Shown here piece after piece: positions 1-12,000 of a DNA stretch of 20,000 nucleotides (positions are counted from its first letter, which is position 1; every line of letters starts with the position of its first letter). Source of the DNA: Mesostigma viride (lineage: Eukaryota; Streptophyta; Mesostigmatophyceae; Mesostigmatales; Mesostigmataceae); the NCBI GenBank assembly GCA_009746045.1, contig RPFO01000312.1, positions 1,276,323-1,296,322 of the forward strand, given 5' to 3'. A program made the position numbers and the translations under genes. Below the pieces are notes generated by a model. It had not been told where the DNA came from. It saw only the letters and a list, made by a program, of their open reading frames with translations, and made no database searches.

Positions 1-25
1 CCACAAGCTGCTGCTGCTTCTCCAG
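1..25 (-). CDS. SECA2: SECA2 exon 22, cut by window edge
   Basis: Only LEKQQQLV is visible. It fits the position of the family helix (..A..K.E.......R) after exon 21, and the acceptor GCCACAG|CTG is in phase 0. The evidence is the phase and the position rather than a conserved motif. Confidence 0.68.
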
Positions 26-3000
26 CTGTGGCCATGGCGAGCCAGCAAGTGAACCATCCGGGGGTTGATGCGATCCAAGGCACCATCGCCGTCAGCACAC
101 AAAAATACGTTTCGAGTCAGTCAGCCCTGTGCCAAGACATGCAGGTTGCAGGTCCTGCCTCCTCGGTCAACATATTACTTGAAGAGGGTGGGAGCGGTGG
201 AATTCCGGGTGTACCTGGAAACACTGGCGCGCAGGTGTTATACTCTTTTTCTCAAAATGATCTATATCTGCTGTGCCTGGTGAGCGATGTGAAAATTTTA
301 CAGCGAATTGCGAAGGCGACGTTCAGGAATTTTTACCATGAGCCTTCCAAGCACAATCAGAGGGCATCGAACCCGGAAGACCACAAAGAGACCTGAGGGG
401 ACTAAAACAAGAAAAGAAAAGAAAGAGGGTGAACTCCGCCAGCGCCCCATACCCCCTTGGCTTCCCCCCCCGGAAGGCAACCCATTCATGAAGCTAAAAT
501 ACCTTAAATCGATGAAATCGTGTGACCGCGTGGAGGGTCATCCATGCAGATGTGGTGCATATATGCCTCTCTCATGAAAAGCGAGCACACACTTGACCAT
601 TGGGAAAACCAAGCCCCACCAACGCCCCACACTCTTAGCAGTTGAAATATAAATGGGTGTGCCCACCCACCCGCATGTTGAGGAGGCAAAAATTACGTGC
701 TGCCCACTTGGGCCTTTATACTAGCACAAGAACGGTGACAGAGCACGCGCGTTGAGGGCGCCAACCTGGAGCAGCATCTCTGGTTCAATCACCAGTGCGT
801 CCTACGTCCTCGCACTACCACCGCCAGCACGACAATAATAACAATAACAAAGGGCACCCGCCCACCTGCGCGTTGAGGAAGCCAAACTCGAGCGGCATCT
901 CTGGCTCAATCATCAGCGACTGCATCAGCGTGTCCACCACCATGCTGGGAGCGTACGTCGACAAAAACTCGTCGCGCAGGCTGCGGGTGGTGGTTGGGTG
1001 CCGTCATGGGTGGCGGATGGGTGGGTGGCGGGTGGCGGGTGGCGGATGGCGGATGGTGGGTGGCGGGTGGCGGGTGGTGATGGTGGGTGGCGGGTGGTAA
1101 TTATGGTTGAGATATGACCGGCATGGGGCGTAGAGCGAAGGGCATGAGGCGTAAAGCATAGGGCGCGGCGCGTGCGTTATCTAACTGAGACCAGTTCTGG
1201 CACATGACACAGTTCACATAATGCGGGGGCTACAAAATCTTTTTCATGAAAGACCCCTCTCCCCGATGCACAACTACTGTAAACTCCAAGCCTGTGCAAA
1301 AATACGTCGAAAAACAGCCAAGCTTGCAGAAAAGAAAACATGATTTTGGCTGTTGGTGCACGGCTGTGGTCCCCACACATGCTTATAACTCCAGTAGCAG
1401 CCCGTCCCTAGGCACTGGACAAAAAATCAAACAAACACGAAACCAACGTCCAAGTAACCACCCCCATGCTATGAATGGGTCCGAGACATCCCAGTGCAAA
1501 AGTAGGCAGTGTCATAAAAGTATGTGTCAAGAGCAGCATACAGCAATCATATAGCAATTTGCAGTGTGACGGCAGCTAAAATAAGCAAATTCACCATTAC
1601 ATTTTAAAGGCTGGCACCTCCTTTGCCTGCCGACACAGCTACCCCGCTCCCCTGGCCGCTCACCTGATCATGAAGATGGTGGTGCCAGGGTCCCCCTGCC
1701 GCCCCGCCCTCCCTCGCAGCTGGGACCCACCCAGCAGATCAAGCACAGGAACCACGGGGGTGCACGAGGAGCCATCCGGCCAAGCACAAAGAGCCATCCA
1801 CAGCCAAACTGTAAGTAATCATCCATGACCACACGGTGCATAGCTGGCTGCATGTGGAAACAGTTGGCATCGTTTGAGACATGCCCGCATGGCCACACTG
1901 GGCACGGGCAGGTCAGATGGTAAGTGGCCTTATATGGCCCCTATACCGATCGCCCCGTAATAAACCATGTATGGCTGTCCCCACTACCGTGTGTTCCTAG
2001 TAAAGCCATGTCCACTTGTCGTGAGTATCCCTAATTGGCTATTGGCCCCTCCTAGTTGCCGATGCAAATACACGCCACATTAATATGCACACTGTAGCAG
2101 GTACCTATTCAGTAGTACGCCTATACGTGGTTGCCGATGCAAATACACGCCACATTAATATCCACACTGTAGCAGGTACCTATTCAGTAGTACGCCTATA
2201 CGTGGTTGCCGATGCAAATACACGCCACATTAATATGCACACTGTAGCAGGTACCTATTCAGTAGTACGCCTATACGTGGTTGCCGATGCAAATACACGC
2301 CACATTAATATGCACACTGTAGCAGGTACCTATTCAGTAGTACGCCTATACGTGGTTGCCGATGCAAATACACGCCACATTAAAATGCACACTGTAGCAG
2401 GTACCTATTCAGTAGTACACCTATACGTGCTTGCCGATGCGGCGCCACACGTGCACTTGGATGCCGAGGGCATGGGGTATTATACATTACTGCACCATAC
2501 TGTACTACACAATATTGAAACCTACTATAGCGCATGCTTTTACCTGGTTGTCGATGCGGCGTGACACGTGCAGCTCCGTGCCGATGACGTGGAGGCCCCC
2601 CAGCCGGACCACCTCCTGCGCTTCCAGCCGGCACTCGGCCTCGCAGTCCTGGGGGCGTGAGTGACAATGCGAGCAAATAGAACACAGAGTGGACGATGCC
2701 GGTTTGAGCAAGCGACAGAATACTGCCAGAAGTTGACCTCGCAGTCCTGGGGACGAGAGTCGGCACAAGCACGGATGATGCAGCCAGCAGGCAATCAAAG
2801 GGAGATTATGCCAAATCGTTGCCAACGACAGGGATGCCAGAATGATGCCATAAAAAGCACACTAATGTCGCCGGCATGGCCACGGAGGATGGTGTCGGCA
2901 GAAGCAGGGCAGGTGGGCGCCAGAATAACACAGCCAATGGGGATGATAAGAACAAGGGGGCGCCAGAATAACACAGCCAATGGGGATGATAAGAACAAGG

Positions 3001-6000
3001 TGGGCGCCAGAATAACACGGCCAATGGCGATGATAAGAACAAGGTGGGCGCCAGAATGACACAGCCAATGATTATGATAAGAACAAGATGGGCGTCAGAA
3101 TAACACAGCGATGGGGATGAAGCAAGGGAGGTAGGCGCCAGAATACCAGAGCCGAAGGGGATGATAAGAACAAGACAGTGCATAGCCCATAGGAGACTCA
3201 AGCCGCCCTCCTCTGCCTTCAGGCCTTCAAGGTGCGCACAGGTACAGGCTACTGACCTTCAAGGCATGCAGTCAGGATGAAAGCCTGCAAACCGCATCTC
3301 CTGCACCAAACGCTGCTGCATCCTCACATGCAAAGTGCGACCCCAAACGCAGAAACATACCCTACACCCCCAACGCCTCCAACGTCACCTCCAGTAGGCC
3401 TGCTGACCAGCCAGGCCTCCTAAGTATGCCTACAGTGAACCCTAGATGATTACAGTGAACCCTAGATGATTGCAGTGAACCCTAGCCATTGATTTAGGTG
3501 AACCCTGTAGGGTACAGCCCTCACCTCCAGAACGGCATCGTACGCGGCGGCCAGTAGCTCCGCCAGGTCATCAAACGCATCTTGCGGCTGTGGCTTAGGA
3601 CCCCCCGGCGTGCGCGCGATCTCAGCTGCCATGGTCAGCGACATGTCCAGGACCGCCTCCACGTGGTTGGGCCAGTCCTGGCGCGGGAAGTTGTGGAGGA
3701 CTACGCGCGCTGGGGGGAGGGCAGGAAGCGCCAAAGGGGGCAGGGGGGGGGGGGGTGTAAGGAGGGGACCACGGGGGGGTCAGCGATTATTGGCTTATGT
3801 ATAAGATGAGCTATGGTGGGTGTCTGGAACCCGGGGGGGCTGAGAGGGCCGCAGGTCACAAGGGAGGGGGATGAAGATCCAGACATGGGGCTAGTGGTCG
3901 GTGGCAGTGGGGTAGGCACAAGGCGGTGGACAAGGGGTTGGTGGCAGTGGGGTAGGCACAAGGGGGTGGACAAGGGGTCGGTGGCAGAGGGGTAGGCACA
4001 AGGGGGTGGAAAAGGGGTTGGTGGTAGTGGGGTAGGCACAAGGCGGTGGACAATGGGTCGGTGGCAGTGGGGTAGGCACAAGGGGGTGGACAAGGGGTCG
4101 GTGGCAGAGGGGTAGGCACAAGGGGGTGGAAAAGGGGTTGGTGGTAGTGGGGTAGGCACAAGGCGGTGGACAATGGGTTGGTGGCAGTGGGGTAGGCACA
4201 AGGCGGTGGACAAGGGGTTGGTGGTAGTGGGGTAGGCACAAGGCGGTGGACAAGGGATTGGTGGTAGTGGGGTAGGCACAAGGGGGTTGACAAGGGGTCG
4301 GTGGCAGTGGGGTGGGCACACAATGCTGAAAGGGCGCAGGTTGCAGGGGGGCAGGACAAGACAACGTTAGAGGCACAAGGCAAAGGGCTAGGACGGGCAG
4401 ATTGCACACAGTGGGCCACCACATAAGGTAGGAAAAAGGAATTGATGCATCATGTTGGTCTAAATACATGAGGCTGCGAAAGGCAGGGCGAGAACGGGGG
4501 GGCAAGAATCATAGAACCTGACAGTGGGCTTAGCAATGGTGGGTCATGAGCTTTATGATTCACTGTCTAAGGGCAGTCATATAGGGCTTATTAATGCTGG
4601 GCATTCAGGGCTTAGCAATGGTGGGTTATGAGCTTTATGATTCACCGTCTAAGGGCAATCGTTCAGAGCGTGCTCTGTAAAAATTCTAGGTTAATTTATT
4701 GTCCACGACTCACCTAAACGTCCTCTTGTCCATGACAGCACCCACCTAAACATCCTCTTATCAGTCTATTGTCCATAACAGCACTCACCTAAACATCCTC
4801 GAATCGCGTCCATATCAGCATATCAAGCCACCTGACGTACCTCCTGCCAGCGCCCGATTGAGAAGTCCCTTTGCGCGGGGCGACAGGAACAAGCTCTGCA
4901 AACAAGCCGGCGGACAAAACACACAAAAAACAGTGGATGTCATGCCCCTGACAACTTAGTGTTGAGGCATTGAGGTATACAGCGTGCTGCGGACCAGAGA
5001 TCGACACACATGGGCACGAACCCAAGAGCGGGGGGGTCATCGTGTACCACCTGCTAGTGCTCTCTACGAGGAACAAGTTTGTCTTTGAACTGACAAGCCT
5101 CGACTATGAGACGAGTACGATGACAGCGGCTCTTGTCACTGCAGCCCTGGCTGAACCAAGCGTCCCCGGTTGTTTCAATAGAACACAATGCCAACTATCA
5201 AACCAAATGGAGTGACTAGGGACCAAATGCAGTTTAGAAGCTCAAGCAAATCTCCTGAACTGCACCTCCCCTGGCCAGAAAGCCAGCAGTCCCCACGACA
5301 CAAATACTGCCATTAAAGAAAAAGAAACCCTGGCTAGAAAGCACGAAAAACAATTTTTTACGAATTGTTTTGCGTGCTTGTGATGTAGCGCCACCTCTGC
5401 CTGCAAGCGCTCCGTCTGAAATACATCCACGTGGCTCTATATCTACATACAAAATATAAATGTATCTGAATACGCATCCAAGTGGCTATACATCTACATT
5501 GCCACCGAGTGGCTCTATATATCTACCCCCACCTTGCGATCTTGTCGCTCCATCAGGAGGTACTTCGCAGGGTTGTCCGCATACTCCAGCATGGCCGTGC
5601 GCATGAGGTCCTTGGCTAGATACTGCTTACAAGCGAGGGAGGAAGAAGGCGAGGCGGCATTACAAGACAACAAGGATAGTGACGACCTTGGCCAGGAACT
5701 GAGGGATGAAGCAGGCGGGGAGGCAGCGAGGACAGGTGACGTAACATATGTGACAAGGGTTAAACAAACACATACACGACAAGGCTTAAACACACACATA
5801 TACGACAAAGGTTTAAATAAGCACATAAGGGACAAGGTTTAAATAACTTTCTCCAACAGACTTTTGACAACAAACACATTGCCTACAGAAGTTGAGCATT
5901 TACGACAGATGATACGTGACTAGCGCAAGTAGCAGTGTTGAGGAAAGGCCCTAACGACCTGCGTAATTTCCTTTTGCAGACCATCCCATTCCCTTGGCAC

Positions 6001-9000
6001 GCCGCCTTGTGTCATCTGCCAACACATGCCCAGAAGCTAGCGTCGTTTACCCATTGCAACCACATGACTAGAAAAAATTCGACCGGCTGCGCGGGTAGGA
6101 GAAGAACCAACTACCTGGCGAAGCCACATACCTCACCCTAACCAGCACCTAACCAACTCTTTCAAACGTGACTATAGCTATCCCTTGGCTTACAGGCGAG
6201 CAGACACAACCCTTTAAAAACAGGTGAGCTAGAGCAGAGCTACCAGCCCCTTGCATTAAGGTGACCAGAGCCGAGCTGTCCACACACACACACACGCTCA
6301 CACACGTGGACAGTGCCAGGAGCCAATGGATCACTTGCCGTGGGGTTCCCCCCCAGCAGGATGTCGGTCCCCCTCCCTGCCATGTTGGTGGAGATGGTCA
6401 CCGCATGCAAACGACCCGCCTGCGCGATGATCTCTGCCTCCCGCGCCGCGTTCTGCCGCAGTGTGCGGGACAGCCATAATCACGAAAATATTTAGTCATG
6501 TCCCAAACATTTCCTGTGAGACGCGTCATGTGCCAAAGAGGAGGACAAGAAGAAATGCCTTTCGGCCCGTGTTCTGCCGCAGTGTGTGGGACACCCATGG
6601 ACGTGAAAATATTAATCACCACAAGAAACGCGCCGCGTTCTGCCACGTGGCCGCATACAGCCATTTGTATCACGAGGATATAAAAGTCATTAGAAATGGC
6701 ATCACGTCAGGTTTGGTATGGGCCATAACAAACAGATAACAAGGAACGGAAAACAGCAACTGAGCATTCATTCTTTGGGTCACTTAACACAAACGTCCAC
6801 CCCCATGCAGGCGGCGTGAGTCGAACTAATTAGCCGGGAGCCCCAGCGGCTCAGCAGCGCAAGGCCAGCAGTCGGCGGCCACAATGCCAACGCTGAGTGC
6901 AAAACACAAATCACCCTTGCCAGGGACCCACAGGATTGCATGGCTGGCTACTCGAGGAACGATTGCGCTGGCAGCCCATCATTAGTGGGGCCGTCACCAT
7001 GGGCGCATGGCGACATTCCACCACCCAGCACATATGGCAAGCCACTGGCAAATGAATAAAACCATCGTCAAACTAATACCAGTATTACGTACATGATTAC
7101 CTTGTGCCTGAGCGACTGGCACGTTGCGCGCGATGTGAGCGCGCTTGGTAACTACGTCCACAGTGCTATGGTGTACTGTTGCTATGGTGTAGGCTTGCCT
7201 CAGTACTATGGTGTACTATTACTATGGTGTAGGCTTGCCTCAGTACTATGGTGTACTACTACTATGGCGTGTACTATCGCTTGTACTTGCTAAGTGGTGC
7301 ATGCTTGCCACGGTTGAACATTACCCCCCCCGTCATTCATTTACAGCACGGGCCCCCCCTCATTCATTTACAGCACGGCCCCCCCTCATTCATTTACAGC
7401 ACGCCCCCCCGTCACCCCCCCTCACCTGTGGGCGTGCGTTGAGCAGGTTGTGGGGAATGGAGGCCTTGCTGAGGTCGCGCGAGAGGATCTCCGAACTCTC
7501 CACGCTGAGGGTAGGGGGGGTGGGGGGTGGGGGGTGGGTAATGCAATGTCCACAGTCCACAAAAATAATTGGCATGGAATTGAGAATTGTTGGACGTGCG
7601 CCCATGTTCGAAAGTATCGGGCTTTGCATTAATGGCAACAATTGGCATAGTCGGGCTTTGCAATGATTGGGGCAGAGTCCGCTTGCAGTCAGTGGCAAAG
7701 GCGACAGACACGTTGCATACCCTGATGGGTACATGGGGAAAGGCGGGAGCTGACCATGGTGCTTGAGCCAGCAACGGATACGTGACGGCGGAACAAGCGC
7801 CGACCTTTTTTTAAACTGCACAGAAGGGTAAATCAGCATCAACCCAACAAAGTCAGCATGCCCAATACACGAACAGGGGGCTAATTCCTAAAACCACCCC
7901 ACTTGACCGACCTGGTGGTGCCCACCAGCACGGGTCGGCCCATGCGGTACGTCTCCGCGACGACAAAGCAGACGGCATCCCACTTGTATGGACGATCCTG
8001 GCCAGGACAAGGGGGCCACAGGAGGCAGGGAGATAACAGGCACAACCACATGCTTGCATGGGTAAGTCACAACTCCACCATCTGGCCACAAACGGCTTGC
8101 ACTTGGATCAGGCATCTGGACCGTGCCAAGGGCATCCATACACCACTGCTAATGGCGACGCCAAGTAGATGTTTGTGAAAGCACATGAGACGGCCACATG
8201 ATGCCTAAAACGTTTTATGATTACAATGAGCCAGCTGGAAGGGGGGTGAAAATGTGCCAAAGCTTTCATAGCCTATGCACAGCAACAGATGGTGCGAACC
8301 AAAGCAAAACCATTTGCAGCGGCTAAAACCACACTAAAAAGCCAGTGTATCCAGAGGCGACGTCCTCATCAACAGCAAAAAAAACACTGCACTGCGCTCG
8401 GATCACATGCATACGTGTGGTGCAATATCTAGGCACGATGATGCGCTAGGTACTCGCCAGGTGCTGGCACCGCACAGCCATGCTCCTGGCGCACGCACCA
8501 GGTAGACCACCGTGGGGAAATCCTTCCGGATGCAAGGTTTATTGGGGGGCACAACCACCACGTCCACCTTGTAGGTGGACCACAGCTCGTTCTCCTGCAC
8601 ACAACAACAAAGGGGGGAGGGGCGGGGGGGGGGGGGGGGCAGGGGGGAAGGGAGGGGGAGAGAGAAAAAGAAGAAGCATACATATGTGGTCAGAAACGTA
8701 TCGTGCTGTGCCAATATTTGTACTACCCAGTACCCAGTGTTTTACTATCCAGATGTGCCTGAAAGCTTATGCGTTTGACGTATTGTTCGCTCAGTAGAGA
8801 CAATTATTATTATTATTATTTAACATATCTCCGTTGGGAGGACATGTAGCTCATATCCCTGAGACGGGGCATATGGCTTTTAATACATTCTGGGCTACTT
8901 CCTGCAAGGGTAGGGTGTAAACTACACAAGCTCTGGGTGCACAAAAAGGAACCTGCACCACCATGATGTATCAGAGCTCAAAGGCCTGGCATGGGGTGGA

Positions 9001-12000
9001 AGACCATCATAGCTAAGCAATGGCTAGGGCATGGCTTCTCAGCAGAGAGTAGCTCTCTGCATGGGCACAGCATAACTAAATAAAGCTAGGCATCATCTGG
9101 TGTGTGGCACACCATAGGCACACATGTACATGGCTAAAGTAGAGGCAATGCTGTCCAGATATGTCACAGCTACTACATACCTGGGTAGGCTGACACCTAT
9201 TTAGGCGGCCATGACGCAATGTTCCTATGTAAAATACTAGCCGCTGGTTGTCTCGTTGATTCGCGACATGCTAGCACATATACTCATACATCTCACACAC
9301 CATAAAGACCTCCCACATACTCGCTGCTTTGTCCCACACCTCGCTGCCCTGTCCCACACCTCGCTGCCCTGTCACCTACCTCGGTGGCCGCAGTGCCCGT
9401 CATGCCACACAGCTTTGGGAACAGGCGGAAGAAGGACTGGTAGGTGACGGATGCCATGGTGATGGGCTCCATCTGGCCACGCAGGGGCAATGGTAGAATA
9501 AGCACGTTGCCATGTGGATCATATAGAAGAGATGTTAGAAGCAGAAACCCTAGAAAAGCATATGCCATGGTCATGGGCTCTATCGGTCATGCAGGGGAAA
9601 GCATTATGGCACAGTATGCCAATTTACCACAAGCGAATGGTAGCGCACTCGTTAAAACATTTTCAGCAGCCTGGGTGGGATTAAGGAAACAAAGAAAGCA
9701 GGGGAAAAAAGAGGGAAAAAAAGAAAGCAGGGGAAATAGAGGAAACGAAAGACACGTGCACTGACGAAAAAGTAAGTGCGCTGATGACTGATGGCAAGGG
9801 TGCATAGCCTGAAGAGTGTGGAGCCATGAGTGCTGGGATGCAAGGCAACGCCGGCATGAAGGCGTGACAACGTGGCAGCACTATGCGCTGGCACGAACAG
9901 GGCACCAACTGCCAGCATTAGCAAATCATATTGTGACAATGTGGAAGCACTGTCAGCCGGTATGAACAGGGCCCCAACTGCCAGCATCAGCAGTCATAGT
10001 GCCAGACCCAGTCGGGCCAGAACCAGTCTCCTCCCGTCCTCCCCCTCCCTGACGGTTTCGCTACTCACGCTACGCGTTCACGCATGCGCATCACCCCACA
10101 TCAGTGACCAGTCCATTTCCAATACCACTACCGAATAAAAATGTAGTATAGACACCCTCATGTGCAAGGACTTAACAATAAGTATGGCCTTTGTCACTTG
10201 TCTGCCTCGCGTGCACGGCCGTCCCAATTACTAAGCCTCACTGGTCAACTGCCGCCTCCCCTGCACGGCCAGGCCCTCCTATTCCCCTCCCCTGCACAGC
10301 CAGGCCCTCCTATTCCCCTCCCCTGCACGGCCAGGCCTCCTATTCCCCTCCCCTGCACAGCCAGGCCCTCCTATTCCCCTCCCCTGCACGGCCAGCCCTC
10401 CTAGTCCCCTCCCCTGCACAGCCAGCCCTCCTATTGCCCTCCCCTGCACGGCCAGGCCTCCTGTTCCCCTCCCCTGCACAGCCAGGCCCTCCTATTCCCC
10501 TCCCCTGCACGGCCAGCCCTCCTATTCCCCTCCCCTGCACGGCCAGCCCTCCTATTCCCCTCCCCTGCACGGCCAGGCCCTCCTAGTCCCCTCCCCTGCA
10601 CCGCCAGCCCTCCTATTCCCCTCCCCTGCACGGCCAGCCCCTTCTGTTCCCCTCCCCTGCACGGCCAGGCCCTCCTATTCCCCTCACCTGCACGGCCAGC
10701 CCCTCCTATTCCCCTCCCCTGCACGGCCAGGCCCTCCTGTTCCCCTCCCCTGCACGGCCAGGCCCTCCTATTCCCCTCACCTGCACGGCCAGCCCCTCCT
10801 ATTCCCCTCCCCTGCACGGCCAGGCCTCCTATTCCCCTCCCCTGCACAGCCAGGCCCTCCTATTCCCCTCACCTGCACGGCCAGCCCTCCTAGTCCCCTC
10901 CCCTGCACAGCCAGCCCTCCTATTGCCCTCCCCTGCACGGCCAGGCCTCCTATTCCCCTCCCCTGCACAGCCAGGCCCTCCTATTCCCCTCACCTGCACG
11001 GCCAGCCCTCCTAGTCCCCTCCCCTGCACAGCCAGCCCTCCTATTCCCCTCCCCTGCACGGCCAGGCCTCCTATTCCCCTCCCCTGCACAGCCAGGCCCT
11101 CCTATTCCCCTCCCCTGCACGGCCAGCCCTCCTTTTCCCCTCCCCTGCACGGCCAGGCCCTCCTAGTCCCCTCCCCTGCACGGCCAGCCCCTCCTGTTCC
11201 CCTCACCTGCACGGCCAGGCCCTCCTGTTCCCCTCCCCTGCACGGCCAGCCCTCCTATTCCCCTCCCCTGCACAGCCAGGCCCTCCTATTCCCCTCCCCT
11301 GCACGGCCAGCCCTCCTATTCCCCTCCCCTGCACGGCCAGCCCTCCTATTCCCCTCCCCTGCACGGCCAGGCCCTCCTAGTCCCCTCCCCTGCACGGCCA
11401 GCCCTCCTATTCCCCTCCCCTGCACGGCCAGCCCCTCCTATTCCCCTCACCTGCACGGCCAGGCCCTCCTTGGCCTCCACCGCCTGGTGGATGTTGTCCG
11501 ACCACCGCCGGCTGGGCATGACGCGTCCCGTGCTCTGCAGATCGCAGTACAAGCGGGGCAGAAGGGGGGCAGGTGGCCGCACAAGCGGGGCAGAAGGGGG
11601 GCAGAAGGATGGGGCAGAGGATGGGGGAGGAGAGGGCAGGCGAGGGGCAGAGGTGGGGCAGAGGAGGGGCAGAGGAGGGGCAGAGGAGGGGCAGAGGAGG
11701 GGCAGAGGAGGGGCAGAGGAGGGGCAGAGGAGGGGCAGAGGAGGGGCAGAGGTGGGGCAGAGGAGGGGCAGAGGAGGGGCAGAGGAGGGGCAGAGGTGGG
11801 GCAGAGGAGGGGCAGAGGAGGGGCAGAGGAGGGGTAGAGGAGGGCAGGTGGCAGAAGAAGTGTGGGAGAGGAGGGGCACAAGAGGGGCCAGAATAGTAGC
11901 AGAGGAGGGGCAGGAGGGAAGAAAAGGGGAGAAGAGGGGGAGAAGAGGGGGAGAAGAGGGGGAGAAGAGGGGGAGAAGAGGGGCAGAGGAGGGGGAGAAG

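Noticed and set aside
2085-2564. 159-codon plus-strand frame with 25-residue repeats
   Set aside because: The period of 75 is a multiple of three, so openness is automatic; the sequence derives from the exon 19 donor on the other strand.
3431-3490. Interstitial telomere repeat (CCCTAG-containing units)
   Set aside because: Only three 20-bp units, with unrelated sequence between the CCCTAG cores.
3701-4505. Three overlapping minus-strand frames of about 190-206 codons rich in Pro, Cys and Thr
   Set aside because: A 40-bp repeat without stops opens all three frames with the same repeating peptide in each; this lies within intron 17.
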